64,000 nucleotides of DNA from contig OZ245326.1 of NCBI GenBank assembly GCA_965225915.1, positions 1,612,001 to 1,676,000 on the forward strand, read 5' to 3'. Origin of the DNA: JAAXHH01 sp965225915. Lineage in GTDB: Bacteria > JAAXHH01. Shown in pieces: positions 18,032 through 26,975 of this stretch (its first letter is position 1; each line of letters starts with the position of its first letter). The notes under the pieces are model-generated. The model was given only the letters and a program-made list of their open reading frames with translations, searched no databases and had not been told where the DNA came from. Made by a program: the position numbers and the translations under genes.

Positions 18032-19208
18032 CGCTCCCAGGTTGACGCAGCCTGAGCGCCCGGTCTTTCAGGCCGTCCCGGCGGCTGCGATAGGACTTCT
18101 CGTCCAAGTCTCCCGCCGCATACCGGTCGTCCAACTCGGCCATGGCCTGGATGATCGCCGCGTATTTCCGTTCGTCCTCCGGCGCGAGTTCGGCAGGGGC
18201 CGGGGGGTCGTTCGCCTGTTCGGGCTTGACCCGGATGCCCACGACGAGACCAGAGGCCACGATGAGCACCACGAATCCGAGCATGCCCCACTTCATGACG
18301 TCCTGCCACACGAGAATGACGGGGAACGCGACTTCCACCGACATGCCCTGCTGCAGGCCCACGCGATTCGAAAGCAGCAGGTATTCCTGTTCGCCGATGC
18401 GCTGCGACCCGTCGTTGGTCAGGTTGACAGTGGTAACGGTCTCGCTGCTCGGCGAGACCAGCACCTGGACGCGATCGACGTCATAATCCATCTGCCTCGC
18501 GAGCCGGTGGTCGATAGACGCCCTGTCCACGTTGTAGGCGTATACGATCCGCGCGGTTCCCGGTGGTACGGGCGCCGAAAACAACAGGCCGCGATCGGTA
18601 TGCTGGAGCCCGTCCACCATCGGCTGCAGTCCGAATGCGGCGGGGTGAAGAGAGTAGATCAGGCCCAGGCCTACGCCGGGCGGAGGCGCGAAGGTCGAGT
18701 TGCCCCTGTTCTCCACGACGATGATTTCCGTGATGTTCAGGATATCTGGATTAGCCTCTATAACCAGGTGAACGGCGCTGTGGACCAGGGCCGTTTCCTC
18801 CGTAGTGATCTCGAAAACGCGCAGGACCGTTTCCTGGGTTCCGGCGCCCGGTTCCAGGGGGATGTGTTCGGTAAGGTAGGGTATCTCAAGGTACCTGGTG
18901 ACGACCACGTAATGCGACCCGTCGGCCGGCAGGCCGGTAAATTCGTACCGGCCCACGCGGCCGGTCACGACCCGTGCAAGGGTCTCTTCCTCGCCCTCTT
19001 CGCTGTTGTGGCGCAGCAGGGTGACCTCGTGCCCGGCAATCGGCAGGCCGGTGGTGCCGTTCACGACGGTGAGGCCGATTCTTCCCGTTTCCTGGGCGTG
19101 CGCTGGCCGGCAAAGCCAGACCGTCCACGCCAATGTGGATACGCAGGCCAGCAAGACCGCATAATAAACAAAAAGCCCCGAAGGGCTGGCAAACGGGTGA
19201 TGCTTCAT
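18021..19208 (-). CDS. Ccm-linked membrane protein with extracytoplasmic Ig-like domain
   Basis: A 395-residue protein with an N-terminal signal (to about residue 40, PAHAQ). A carboxypeptidase-regulatory-like beta domain follows (GLTVVNGTTGLPIAGHEVTLL). A long beta-rich periplasmic part leads to a membrane helix at about residues 310-335. The short cytoplasmic tail holds a helical hairpin, LDDRYAAGDLDEKSYRSRRDGLK, of the kind seen in CcmI-like proteins. It overlaps ccmA and lies 10 bases after the zinc-ribbon gene, so it is an integral part of the operon. I infer a role in delivering or holding apocytochromes, possibly replacing parts of the missing CcmF/G/H/I set. No direct family name is known to me. 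Confidence 0.6.
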   Translation of the reverse strand: MKHHPFASPSGLFVYYAVLLACVSTLAWTVWLCRPAHAQETGRIGLTVVNGTTGLPIAGHEVTLLRHNSEEGEEETLARVVTGRVGRYEFTGLPADGSHYVVVTRYLEIPYLTEHIPLEPGAGTQETVLRVFEITTEETALVHSAVHLVIEANPDILNITEIIVVENRGNSTFAPPPGVGLGLIYSLHPAAFGLQPMVDGLQHTDRGLLFSAPVPPGTARIVYAYNVDRASIDHRLARQMDYDVDRVQVLVSPSSETVTTVNLTNDGSQRIGEQEYLLLSNRVGLQQGMSVEVAFPVILVWQDVMKWGMLGFVVLIVASGLVVGIRVKPEQANDPPAPAELAPEDERKYAAIIQAMAELDDRYAAGDLDEKSYRSRRDGLKDRALRLRQPGSGDG

Positions 19209-19218
19209 GGGATCACCG

Positions 19219-19827
19219 CTAGGTCAGTTTTTCTCCGCACTCCGCACAGAACTTGGCCGAGGCCGGGTTCTCAATGCCGCATCCTCCGCACGTGCTGCGT
19301 TTCAATGATGCGCCGCACTCGATACAGAAATTGGCTGTTTCTTCGTTGACGGTACCGCAGCTCCCGCATGCGCGGGCGCCCCGGGGCTGCCCGGATGAAT
19401 CCACGGCGGGTTCGTTCGAAACTTTCGCATCTTCGGCGAACTTCTTTTCATCGACAGTCTTCTTATCCGCGGTGGTCGTCTCCACGGCGACTGGTTCCCG
19501 GCTCCTGCGTATATCCAGCACCGCTTCTTCTATCTGCGCCGCGACGGGCTGTTCGGTGGCGGCACTCCGGTCCAGTTCATCCAGGACGTCAGACGCTTCC
19601 TTCATGTACTCCTGCCGGAGCGCATCGTGATCCTCGGCCGCCAGCTTGCCCATGTTGAAATCGATGTTCAACTCACGAATGGACGAGTAGACGAAGTCCT
19701 TCTTCTTCAGCAGTTCGTCCCGGCGAGACCGTGCGACCCAGGGACGTCGGCCCGACCCTTCCAGCATCGGACTGATCATGAAGGCCAGCACGCCCAGCGC
19801 GAGCAGTCCGCACGCGACCAGTGTCAT
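19219..19827 (-). CDS. Membrane-anchored double zinc-ribbon protein, CcmI-like N-terminus
   Basis: A 202-residue protein with one N-terminal membrane helix (residues 1-20). A helical hairpin, KKKDFVYSSIRELNIDFNMG followed by EDHDALRQEYMKEA, resembles the first domain of CcmI/CycH. A variable acidic linker follows. The C-terminus has two zinc ribbons, CGSCGTVNEETANFCIECG and CGGCGIENPASAKFCAECG. It is cytoplasmic apart from the anchor. It lies between ccmE and the Ig-like protein in a tightly packed operon, so a role in cytochrome c assembly is likely but unproven. Confidence 0.65.
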   Translation of the reverse strand: MTLVACGLLALGVLAFMISPMLEGSGRRPWVARSRRDELLKKKDFVYSSIRELNIDFNMGKLAAEDHDALRQEYMKEASDVLDELDRSAATEQPVAAQIEEAVLDIRRSREPVAVETTTADKKTVDEKKFAEDAKVSNEPAVDSSGQPRGARACGSCGTVNEETANFCIECGASLKRSTCGGCGIENPASAKFCAECGEKLT

Positions 19828-19881
19828 AGCCCGAACCGGCTCCTCCCGTACGCGCTCCGGCCGAACCGGCGCGCAGCCAGG

Positions 19882-20343
19882 CTAGGACCGGGGAAGCGGT
19901 TCCGGCGATTTCGGCTCGTTCTGCTCATACTGACCGTATCCCTCCTCGCTCTCGTACTTGGACGGACACTTGGCGTACAGCGTGTGGGCGTTAAAGGTCC
20001 CGTCCCGTCCATATCCGCCCTCCACGACCACTTCCGATTCGTCCCTGAACGTGTCTGGAACCACGCCGGTATACACGACGGACGTCTGCATACTGCCTTC
20101 GTGGGCCATGAAACGGATGCGCAGGGAACCCACGTCGCCCCGTTTAATCGACCCGTTCAAGACTTTACCATGCAGCCGCATGTTCTCGTCGTAGTCCACG
20201 TCGCCCGTTTCGATGGCGGTCTTCAGTTCGCTTACCGTCAGGTAGTACATCGTCGCATCGGTCGCACCGGTATAGATCAGGTAACCGATGGCGGCAACCA
20301 CCAGGCCGAAGCCGACCAGGAATTTTCTCTGCTTCTTCCTCAT
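19882..20343 (-). CDS. ccmE: Haem chaperone CcmE, Cys-x3-Tyr variant
   Basis: A 153-residue periplasmic haem chaperone with an N-terminal membrane anchor (residues 8-24) and an OB-fold core (LTVSELKTAI, LHGKVLNGSI, VVVEGGYGRDGTFNAHTLYAKC). Most CcmE proteins bind haem covalently through a His in HxxxY. Here the site reads C126-P-S-K-Y130, the CxxxY form known from some Desulfovibrio and archaeal systems. GGAG six bases before ATG 20343 sets the start. It is the first gene of the ccm operon, and its C-terminal tail is acidic and glutamine-rich. Confidence 0.88.
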   Translation of the reverse strand: MRKKQRKFLVGFGLVVAAIGYLIYTGATDATMYYLTVSELKTAIETGDVDYDENMRLHGKVLNGSIKRGDVGSLRIRFMAHEGSMQTSVVYTGVVPDTFRDESEVVVEGGYGRDGTFNAHTLYAKCPSKYESEEGYGQYEQNEPKSPEPLPRS

Positions 20344-20503
20344 GAGATTCTCCATGTTTGTTTTGTCCTGTGCAACGCAACCAATATAGGCGATTAGACC
20401 GGATACGGCAAGCACTATTTGAACCTGCTGCCGGTCCGCAGGCAGCCCGTTGGCACGTGGTTTCGCCGCCGTGAACGCCCGAGTTCCGGGTCGGCAAATA
20501 TGC

Positions 20504-20532
20504 TTGACACCCCGCCGGGACTCCGCTACCTT
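20504..20532 (+). promoter_or_regulatory. Sigma70-type promoter of the moxR operon
   Basis: TTGACA (20504-20509) is followed by a 17-base spacer and TACCTT (20527-20532), about 100 bases before the MoxR start. The -10 is imperfect. Confidence 0.5.
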
Positions 20533-20635
20533 ACGCCGGAGTTAGACCCGTAAGGAACCTCGAAGAGGGATCATCGCGCCTGCCCCGTAATCGCCCGGTG
20601 TCGCGCCCCGGTACGACTGTCCCTTCAGGAGTATC

Positions 20636-21553
20636 ATGGTTGCTTTCACGTCTGCCCAGGATGTCATCCAGCGCTTCGAAGTCCAAAACTACATCTGTGG
20701 TCCCGAACTGGCCACGCCTGTCTTTCTCATGGAACGGCTCGAGAAGCCGCTGCTGGTCGAGGGTCCGCCCGGTGTCGGCAAGACCGAGATCGCGAAAACC
20801 CTCTCCGGCGCGCTGGACCGGCGCCTGATCCGTCTTCAGTGCTACGAAGGCCTGGACGAATCCAAGGCGCTTTACGAATGGGAATACACCAAGCAACTGC
20901 TGTACACGCAGATGCTCAGGGACCGAATCGGCGACCTGCTGAACCATACCGATACGCTCGGCAACGCGGTCGAGGCGCTCAACCGGGAGGACAGCGCGTT
21001 CTTCTCCAGGCACTTCCTGCTCCCGCGGCCCTTGCTGGAGGCCATCCTTGCGCCGGAGCCCGTCGTCCTGCTGATAGACGAGATCGACCGGTCGGACGAT
21101 GAATTCGAGAGTTTCCTCCTCGAGGTTCTGAGCGACTTCCAGGTCAGCATCCCGGAGCTCGGCACGCTGAACGCCACCCAGCGGCCCCTGGTGGTGTTGA
21201 CGAGCAACGCCAACCGGAACCTGTCCGAGGCGCTCAGGCGACGCTGTCTGTACCTCTATATCAACTATCCCACCCTCGAGCAGGAAATCCAGATCGTTAT
21301 CCGCAAGACTCCCGGCATCGACGAGGACCTGGCGAACCAGATCGTCCGGTTCGTGCAGAAAATCAGAACGCTCAACATGCGCAAGCCACCCAGCATCGCC
21401 GAAACGATCGACTGGGCGCTGGCGCTGGTGGTCCTGAACGCGCAGCACCTGTCACGCGACATCCTTTCGAGCTCGCTGAACGTCCTTCTGAAGGACCGGG
21501 AAGATATCGAACGGATCATGCGGGACGGCTACCATGATCAAGCGGCTGGTTGA
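20636..21553 (+). CDS. MoxR/CoxD-like AAA ATPase
   Basis: A 305-residue AAA+ ATPase of the MoxR group. Walker A is GPPGVGKT (residues 43-50), Walker B is LLIDEID (145-151), and a sensor 1 stretch reads VVLTSNANR with an arginine-rich EALRRRC after it. MoxR ATPases act with VWA-domain proteins as chaperones that insert metals or mature enzyme complexes. AGGAG lies five bases before ATG 20636. The next gene, a CoxE-like VWA protein, overlaps its end by 20 bases, matching the CoxD-CoxE pairing. No CO dehydrogenase or other obvious client is nearby. Confidence 0.85.
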   Translation: MVAFTSAQDVIQRFEVQNYICGPELATPVFLMERLEKPLLVEGPPGVGKTEIAKTLSGALDRRLIRLQCYEGLDESKALYEWEYTKQLLYTQMLRDRIGDLLNHTDTLGNAVEALNREDSAFFSRHFLLPRPLLEAILAPEPVVLLIDEIDRSDDEFESFLLEVLSDFQVSIPELGTLNATQRPLVVLTSNANRNLSEALRRRCLYLYINYPTLEQEIQIVIRKTPGIDEDLANQIVRFVQKIRTLNMRKPPSIAETIDWALALVVLNAQHLSRDILSSSLNVLLKDREDIERIMRDGYHDQAAG

Positions 21554-22769
21554 ATTCGCCAGACTACTGCGGCAGTCCGGCGTACGCGTATCCATGGCAG
21601 AGACCCTGGACGCCGCCGAAATGCTTCGGCACGCGCCGGTCACAGAACGGCCGGCCTTCAAGGCGTCCCTGCGGACCACCCTGGTAAAAACCCACGAGGA
21701 TATCCCCGCCTTCGACGAAGCATTCGAACGGTTTTTCCTGGTCCAGGTGGGAGACGACGCGGAAGAACTCGACGATCCGTGCGGGGAGACTGAGGGTCCG
21801 CCCGGCGGCCAGCCTGACCTTGACGAACTTCCCGATGACGGGGAACAGGACACCCGGCGTTTCCAGGACGAGCAGGGGGAGGCCATGGCTGGAGACGGCG
21901 AAGGTGACCCGGCGGACGGCGACGAGTCGGAGGACCTGGAAGGCGACTTGGAGCGCATGCTGGCCCGCGTGCAGGTGGGGGATCAGGCTTCAGATGCCGT
22001 CACGGAACCCGGCACGCAACCGAACCAGCAGGCTGAGAACGTCGACCTCTACCAGGAATTGCCCCCGGGCGACGTCGAAAACCTCTACGAGGCGGTGGAG
22101 GAACTGGCCCGAAATCTCGTGACGCGCAAATCACTGCGTTTCAGGAAGTCTCGCCACGGCAGGGTCGATATCAAGAAAACGATCCAACGGAGTTTTCGTA
22201 CGGGCAACCTGCCCTTTCACATCATCTACAAGCACCGCAAGATCAAGAAGAACGAACTGGTCGTGTTATGCGATGTTTCGGGATCGGTCTGGGAGGTCGC
22301 CCGGTTCTTCATCAAGCTGGTCCACGAAATGCAGAACCAGTTCAGCCGGGCCCGCAGTTTTCTTTTCGTGGACCGGATCAACGAGGTGACGGACGAATTC
22401 GACAGTAGACCCTTTGAAGAAATCGTCGAGGACCTGAAGGACGACCACGCCCTCAATTTCTTTGGCTTGAGCGATTTCGGAAGGGCCTTCTACCAGTTCC
22501 ACGACGAACACCTCCTTTCCCTCTCCGGGAACACGGTGCTCGTCATCCTCGGCGACGCGCGGACGAACTGGTTCGACCCCCAGGACTGGGTGCTGGGTGA
22601 ATTGAAAAACAGGGTGCACCAGACGATCTGGCTGAACCCCGAGCCCGTGCAATACTGGGATTCCGACGACTCCGTCATGTCCAAGTACAGTCCGCACTGC
22701 GATCACGTGTTGGAATGCAGAAACCTGGCACAGCTCCAGGAAATCGGCGAACTGATCCTCAAGGCGTAA
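21534..22769 (+). CDS. CoxE-like VWA-domain protein
   Basis: A 411-residue protein. Residues 1-75 form an N-terminal helical domain. A strongly acidic, low-complexity linker spans about 75-165. The C-terminal VWA domain starts at about 240, with the MIDAS motif DVSGS at 247-251 and further metal-site residues around LNFFGLSDFGRAF. The layout matches CoxE proteins that partner MoxR ATPases. It starts inside the end of the MoxR gene, so the two are translationally coupled. The client complex is unknown. Confidence 0.85.
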   Translation: MIKRLVEFARLLRQSGVRVSMAETLDAAEMLRHAPVTERPAFKASLRTTLVKTHEDIPAFDEAFERFFLVQVGDDAEELDDPCGETEGPPGGQPDLDELPDDGEQDTRRFQDEQGEAMAGDGEGDPADGDESEDLEGDLERMLARVQVGDQASDAVTEPGTQPNQQAENVDLYQELPPGDVENLYEAVEELARNLVTRKSLRFRKSRHGRVDIKKTIQRSFRTGNLPFHIIYKHRKIKKNELVVLCDVSGSVWEVARFFIKLVHEMQNQFSRARSFLFVDRINEVTDEFDSRPFEEIVEDLKDDHALNFFGLSDFGRAFYQFHDEHLLSLSGNTVLVILGDARTNWFDPQDWVLGELKNRVHQTIWLNPEPVQYWDSDDSVMSKYSPHCDHVLECRNLAQLQEIGELILKA

Positions 22770-22880
22770 ACGTAACTGGTTTTTTTGATGGCGAAACGGA
22801 CCGCGGGACGGCACTTTGGATAGCGGGATGGCGGACTGATTAAACCGACCGACCGGTCCGCCCGCATGGAGGCGACACCA

Positions 22881-23657
22881 GTGAAACGCTTAACACTCGC
22901 GAAACGAATCGGACTGGTCCTGCTGCTCTGCCTGCTCGGCGCGGCGCTGTGGTCGACTCGCGGCGCCGGCGATTCGGGCCACGATTTCTTTCTTCGCAAC
23001 GATTTCACCTTCGGCCGGGTGGTGTACCAGAACTTCGGCGGGTACTACCGGGGATTCGGTCGGTGGTCGGTGGATTTCCCGTCGGCCGACGCCAACGTGA
23101 TCCGGGCGCTGCGTGCGACCACGTCGTTGAAGCTCAACGAACCGCAGGCCGTGGAGTTGATCGACCCGGGGCTGTTCGACATCCCCTTTCTCTACATCCT
23201 GGAGGTCGGTTCCCTGCAGTTCAGTCCGGAGGAAGTGGACGCACTGCGGGAATACCTGCTGCGCGGCGGGTTCCTGATGGTGGACGATTTCCACGGGTCG
23301 CGCCAGTGGGCGGTCTGGGAATCGCAGATCAATCGGGTGTTCCCCGAACGGGACATCGAGGAAATCCACGGAAACCATCCGATCCTGCACTGCTACTACG
23401 ATTTCGACGAGTATCCCCTGGTGCCCGGTATCGCGGCTTTGTGGAACATGAACAACTACGAGCGGGACGGCGCGTTGTACGGCCATCGCCTGCGGGGCAT
23501 CTCCGATGACGGCGGAAGGCTCATGGTGCTTATGAACTGGAACGCGGACCTGGGCGACGGCTGGGAACACGCGGCGGATCCCATGTACCCGCGGGAGTAC
23601 TCCGTGACCGCTTACCGGCTGGCCGTGAACTTCGCCATCTACGCGATGACCCATTGA
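22881..23657 (+). CDS. DUF4159 secreted/anchored protein
   Basis: A 258-residue protein with an N-terminal hydrophobic segment (about residues 8-25) acting as signal or anchor. The rest matches the DUF4159 pattern: FTFGRVVYQNFGGYYRG, then LYILEVGSLQFSPEEVDALREYLLRGGFLMVDDFHG, a flavodoxin-like fold related to glutamine amidotransferases. GTG 22881 is preferred over ATG 22866 since GGAGG sits eight bases before it. DUF4159 genes are often near MoxR and VWA genes, as here. Its biochemical activity is unknown. Confidence 0.8.
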   Translation: MKRLTLAKRIGLVLLLCLLGAALWSTRGAGDSGHDFFLRNDFTFGRVVYQNFGGYYRGFGRWSVDFPSADANVIRALRATTSLKLNEPQAVELIDPGLFDIPFLYILEVGSLQFSPEEVDALREYLLRGGFLMVDDFHGSRQWAVWESQINRVFPERDIEEIHGNHPILHCYYDFDEYPLVPGIAALWNMNNYERDGALYGHRLRGISDDGGRLMVLMNWNADLGDGWEHAADPMYPREYSVTAYRLAVNFAIYAMTH

Positions 23658-23719
23658 GCCCGCGGCCGCGGACCGTGCCGGCTCATTTCAGATTCTGCCA
23701 TCTATCCGGATAATTATCC

Positions 23720-24772
23720 CTACGCAGCTGCGGACAGGTACTTCAGCGCGGCCGTCAACACTTCGACGGACCGGAGATACTCGTCCAGGACGATATGTTC
23801 GCAGGGGGTATGGTCCAGGCTTGAGTCTCCCGGACCGTAGGCCGCGATCGGACATTTCCATGCAGGCCCAACGATACACATGTCCGAAGTTCCCGTCTTC
23901 TTCTTGAAGGTCGGCCTTCCGCCTTCCTGCCGGATGCCTCGCAACAGGGCCCGGATCAGCGGCGTGTTCTTAGCGGCAACCACCCCTTCCAATCTCTGGT
24001 CGCACTCGATTTCGGCGGGGGCCGCCTGGTCCATTACGAAGCCGACCAGGCCGTCCACGTCGTAACCCGGCGGCACGCGCACCGAGAAATAGGCGTCCGC
24101 GCCTTCGGTCAACCCATTGTCGTGGGTGTTGAAACGCCTCAGTTCGAGCCGGGGAGACTCGAATTCGCTTTCCGTGGAATGAGCGGTGACGTGGGACCGC
24201 AGCGCGTTGTACAGGGCTATGGTCCGTTCTCCGGCGCGCAGATGGTCCCCGGCGAAATGGGCGTTGGGCTGCTCGAGCCGATAGTCGAAACCGACAACGC
24301 CCTTGTACCCTATGGTGACACTGTCCCAGCCGCTCGGTTCGCCGATGAACACGTAATCGGGCCGCATGCGGTCCACCAGGTGGCGGGCACCCCGCGAGGT
24401 AGGGCACTCCTCCTCCACGGCGCCGACGACGGTGATCCGTCCGCGATCCAGTTCGGTGAACCGGGAAAGGGCGGCGGCGAAGGCGGCCAGCGGTCCCTTG
24501 GCGTCCACCGCGCCCCGGCCGAAGAGGCGACCCGCCTCTTCGCGTACCGGAACGATACCGGGCACCGTATCGATGTGTCCAACCAGGGCGATGTGGGGAC
24601 TGCCGCGTCCTGCGTCGCCCACCGCGTTGCCGGCCTCGTCCACGTGGGCACGGATCCCTCTCTGGTCCATGGCTTCAACCAGGAAGGAGACCGCTTCACC
24701 CTCCTGGCCGGAGGGACTGTACCGGTCGACCAGGCCTCGCAGCAGTGCGACATCGTCGCGGTCAGGACTCAT
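23720..24772 (-). CDS. lysK: [LysW]-lysine hydrolase LysK
   Basis: A 350-residue M20-family metallopeptidase. Metal and catalytic residues are His66 and Asp68 (GHIDT), Asp90 (GAVDAKG) and Glu120/Glu121. In this operon it should release lysine from the C-terminal Glu of LysW in the last step of the pathway. ATG 24772 overlaps the stop of lysJ by four bases. DapE or ArgE would be alternatives, but the neighbouring lysJ, lysZ, lysY, lysX and lysW decide. It is the final gene of the operon. Confidence 0.88.
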   Translation of the reverse strand: MSPDRDDVALLRGLVDRYSPSGQEGEAVSFLVEAMDQRGIRAHVDEAGNAVGDAGRGSPHIALVGHIDTVPGIVPVREEAGRLFGRGAVDAKGPLAAFAAALSRFTELDRGRITVVGAVEEECPTSRGARHLVDRMRPDYVFIGEPSGWDSVTIGYKGVVGFDYRLEQPNAHFAGDHLRAGERTIALYNALRSHVTAHSTESEFESPRLELRRFNTHDNGLTEGADAYFSVRVPPGYDVDGLVGFVMDQAAPAEIECDQRLEGVVAAKNTPLIRALLRGIRQEGGRPTFKKKTGTSDMCIVGPAWKCPIAAYGPGDSSLDHTPCEHIVLDEYLRSVEVLTAALKYLSAAA

Positions 24773-26028
24773 TCCGGCTCCGGGGCTCCGTCTCGGCTGC
24801 GGCTGGTACGGATCGGGTTCACGGCCTGTCCGTCCGCCCGGCCCAAACGGTCCGCCGGACTTTCTTCCGGGGAACACAGCACTTCTTTCACGGCCTCTGC
24901 CACCTGATCGATTTCATCCCTGGAGATCGACAGGGGCGGCAGGAATCGCAGCACCGTGTTGCCTGCGGGCAGGGCCAGCACGCCCCGTTCCATGAGACCG
25001 CGCAGGACGGGTGTGACGCGTCCTTTCAGTTCGGCGCCGATGATCAGGCCCATGCCCCGTATCTCGCGGATGGCAGGTGCGTCCAGCGCCGCGAGACGGT
25101 CCCTGAAATACGCGCCGGATTCCCGGGCGTTTTCGACGAGTCCTTCCTCCTGCAGCACCCGCAGTGTCGCCAGGGCTGCCGCGCAGATCACCGGGCTGCC
25201 GCCGAAGGTATTTCCGTGGGACATGGCGGGCACTTCCCTTACCGAGTCGGAACAGAGCGCCGCGCCCACGGGCAGGCCACCGGCCATGGCCTTGGCCAGA
25301 CAGAGGATATCCGGACGCAGTTCGTGGTGCTCGCAGGCGAACATGGCGCCCGTCCTGCCGAAACCGGTCTGCACCTCGTCCACGATGAACAGGGCGCCCC
25401 GTTCACGGCAAAGGGACTCCACGCGCTTCAGGTATTCGCCGTCGCCGGGCCGCACGCCGCCCTCGCCCTGCACCACTTCCAGGATCACCGCGGCGGTTCC
25501 GTCGCCTATGGCTTCGTCCATAGCGTCGGCATCGTTGTACTTCACGTGGGTGAAACCCGGTACGAGCGGTTCGAAGGGGGCGCGGTACTTGGGATTCCAG
25601 GTCGCGCTCAGGGCGCCGAAGGTGCGTCCGTGAAACCCGCGCTGGGCCGCGATCACGCCCGGTCGGCCGGTGACGACGCGGGCGAACTTCAGCGCTGCTT
25701 CCACCGCCTCCGTGCCCGAATTGCACAGGAAGAGACGGTCCAGTCCCGCCGGGGCCGCCTGCGCCAGGGCTGTGACCAGTTCCGCGCGCACGTCATTGTA
25801 AAAGGTGTCCGGGCAGATCATGAGGCGCTCCGCCTGGCGCGCCACCGCTTCAGCCACGACCGGGTGGCTGTGGCCGATGTTGGCCGTTCCGTGCCCGCCG
25901 ATACAGTCGATGTATTCCCGTCCCCCGGCGTCCCACACCCGCGTGCCGAGGCCGCGGACGATCACCACGTCCCGCTTCTGCAAAATACCCATGGATACGC
26001 GATCTTCCATTGCCTGGTAGTCTGTCAT
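24769..26028 (-). CDS. lysJ: [LysW]-aminoadipate semialdehyde transaminase LysJ
   Basis: A 419-residue class III aminotransferase. It transfers an amino group to LysW-bound aminoadipate semialdehyde, giving LysW-lysine. Asp217 (VDEVQTGFGRTG) and the PLP lysine Lys246 (LAKAMAGG) are intact, and LFLCNSGTEAVEAALK binds cofactor phosphate. The C-terminal 25 residues after SPEESPADRLG look like an extension of low conservation. ArgD or GabT could look alike; the gene order supports LysJ. Confidence 0.88.
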   Translation of the reverse strand: MTDYQAMEDRVSMGILQKRDVVIVRGLGTRVWDAGGREYIDCIGGHGTANIGHSHPVVAEAVARQAERLMICPDTFYNDVRAELVTALAQAAPAGLDRLFLCNSGTEAVEAALKFARVVTGRPGVIAAQRGFHGRTFGALSATWNPKYRAPFEPLVPGFTHVKYNDADAMDEAIGDGTAAVILEVVQGEGGVRPGDGEYLKRVESLCRERGALFIVDEVQTGFGRTGAMFACEHHELRPDILCLAKAMAGGLPVGAALCSDSVREVPAMSHGNTFGGSPVICAAALATLRVLQEEGLVENARESGAYFRDRLAALDAPAIREIRGMGLIIGAELKGRVTPVLRGLMERGVLALPAGNTVLRFLPPLSISRDEIDQVAEAVKEVLCSPEESPADRLGRADGQAVNPIRTSRSRDGAPEPE

Positions 26029-26174
26029 TTACCCTGTGCTCCAGTCATCGTTTCCGGTTTCATCCTCGTCTGTCGCCGGCTCCACCTGGTCCCGGTTCCG
26101 CCGACGGTCCGGGTCCGGGTTTCGCCGATTATCAGTCACTGACCATCGGTTGCCGGTCAATTTCAAGCCTGTCC

Positions 26175-26975
26175 CTATCCGCCGATCACCGTGCCCTCGC
26201 CGCGCAACGCCGACGTGACAGGTTGGGATACGCGACCGTCGCCCAGGATCACCGTGCCCACTCCGACTTCCAGCGCTTCCCTGGCGCCCAGCAGTTTCTT
26301 CTTCATGCGGCCCCTGGCGTGGGTCGCTATCGCCTCGTCTATGTCATCCCGGGCGAGCCGGGGAATCAGCGTGCCCTCGTCGTCCGCGTCCTCGAGAAAC
26401 CCGGGCGTGTTGGAGAGTATGACCAGCCGGTCCGCGCCCAGGCCGTCGGCGATCACGGCGGCCGCCCGGTCTCCGTCCACGTTGATCACCTCGCCTTCGT
26501 AGCTGATGGCCGGAGGACTGACGACCGGCAGGTACCCGTGATCCAGGAGGATGGTCAGAAGCGAAACGTTCGCCTTTTCGACACGGCCGGTGTAATCGTC
26601 CCTCAGGACCTTCTTCCTGCCGTCCTCCACGATGCGGAGGGTGGGTTTCCGTCGGCCCTCGAGAAGCCTGCCGTCGACCCCGCTCAGTCCGACGGCGTTG
26701 ACGCCGAGTTGCTGCAGTTTCTCGACGATTCGGGTGTTGAGCTTGCCGCAGTATACCATGTTGAAGATGTCCAGCGTTTCCGGGTCGGTATACCGGCTCG
26801 TGTACCCGGAAGGCGACGTGACCATGCGCGGCGGTTTGCCCAGTTGCTCCGATATGCGGTTCAATTCGTCGGACGCGCCGTGCACGAGCACCAGCGGTTC
26901 GGTCTGCCGGGCGAGATCCTCGAGTACGTAGTCCAGGTTAATGCCCCTGCTGCCGCCTGTCTTCACCACGATCAT
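26175..26975 (-). CDS. lysZ: [LysW]-aminoadipate kinase LysZ
   Basis: A 266-residue amino-acid kinase related to ArgB. It phosphorylates LysW-aminoadipate. The glycine-rich start MIVVKTGGS, the HGASDELNRI stretch and the late VINVDGDRAAA motif match the family. ATG 26975 overlaps the hisS stop by four bases, which fixes the start despite a longer open frame. A 146-base gap follows before lysJ. Confidence 0.9.
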   Translation of the reverse strand: MIVVKTGGSRGINLDYVLEDLARQTEPLVLVHGASDELNRISEQLGKPPRMVTSPSGYTSRYTDPETLDIFNMVYCGKLNTRIVEKLQQLGVNAVGLSGVDGRLLEGRRKPTLRIVEDGRKKVLRDDYTGRVEKANVSLLTILLDHGYLPVVSPPAISYEGEVINVDGDRAAAVIADGLGADRLVILSNTPGFLEDADDEGTLIPRLARDDIDEAIATHARGRMKKKLLGAREALEVGVGTVILGDGRVSQPVTSALRGEGTVIGG

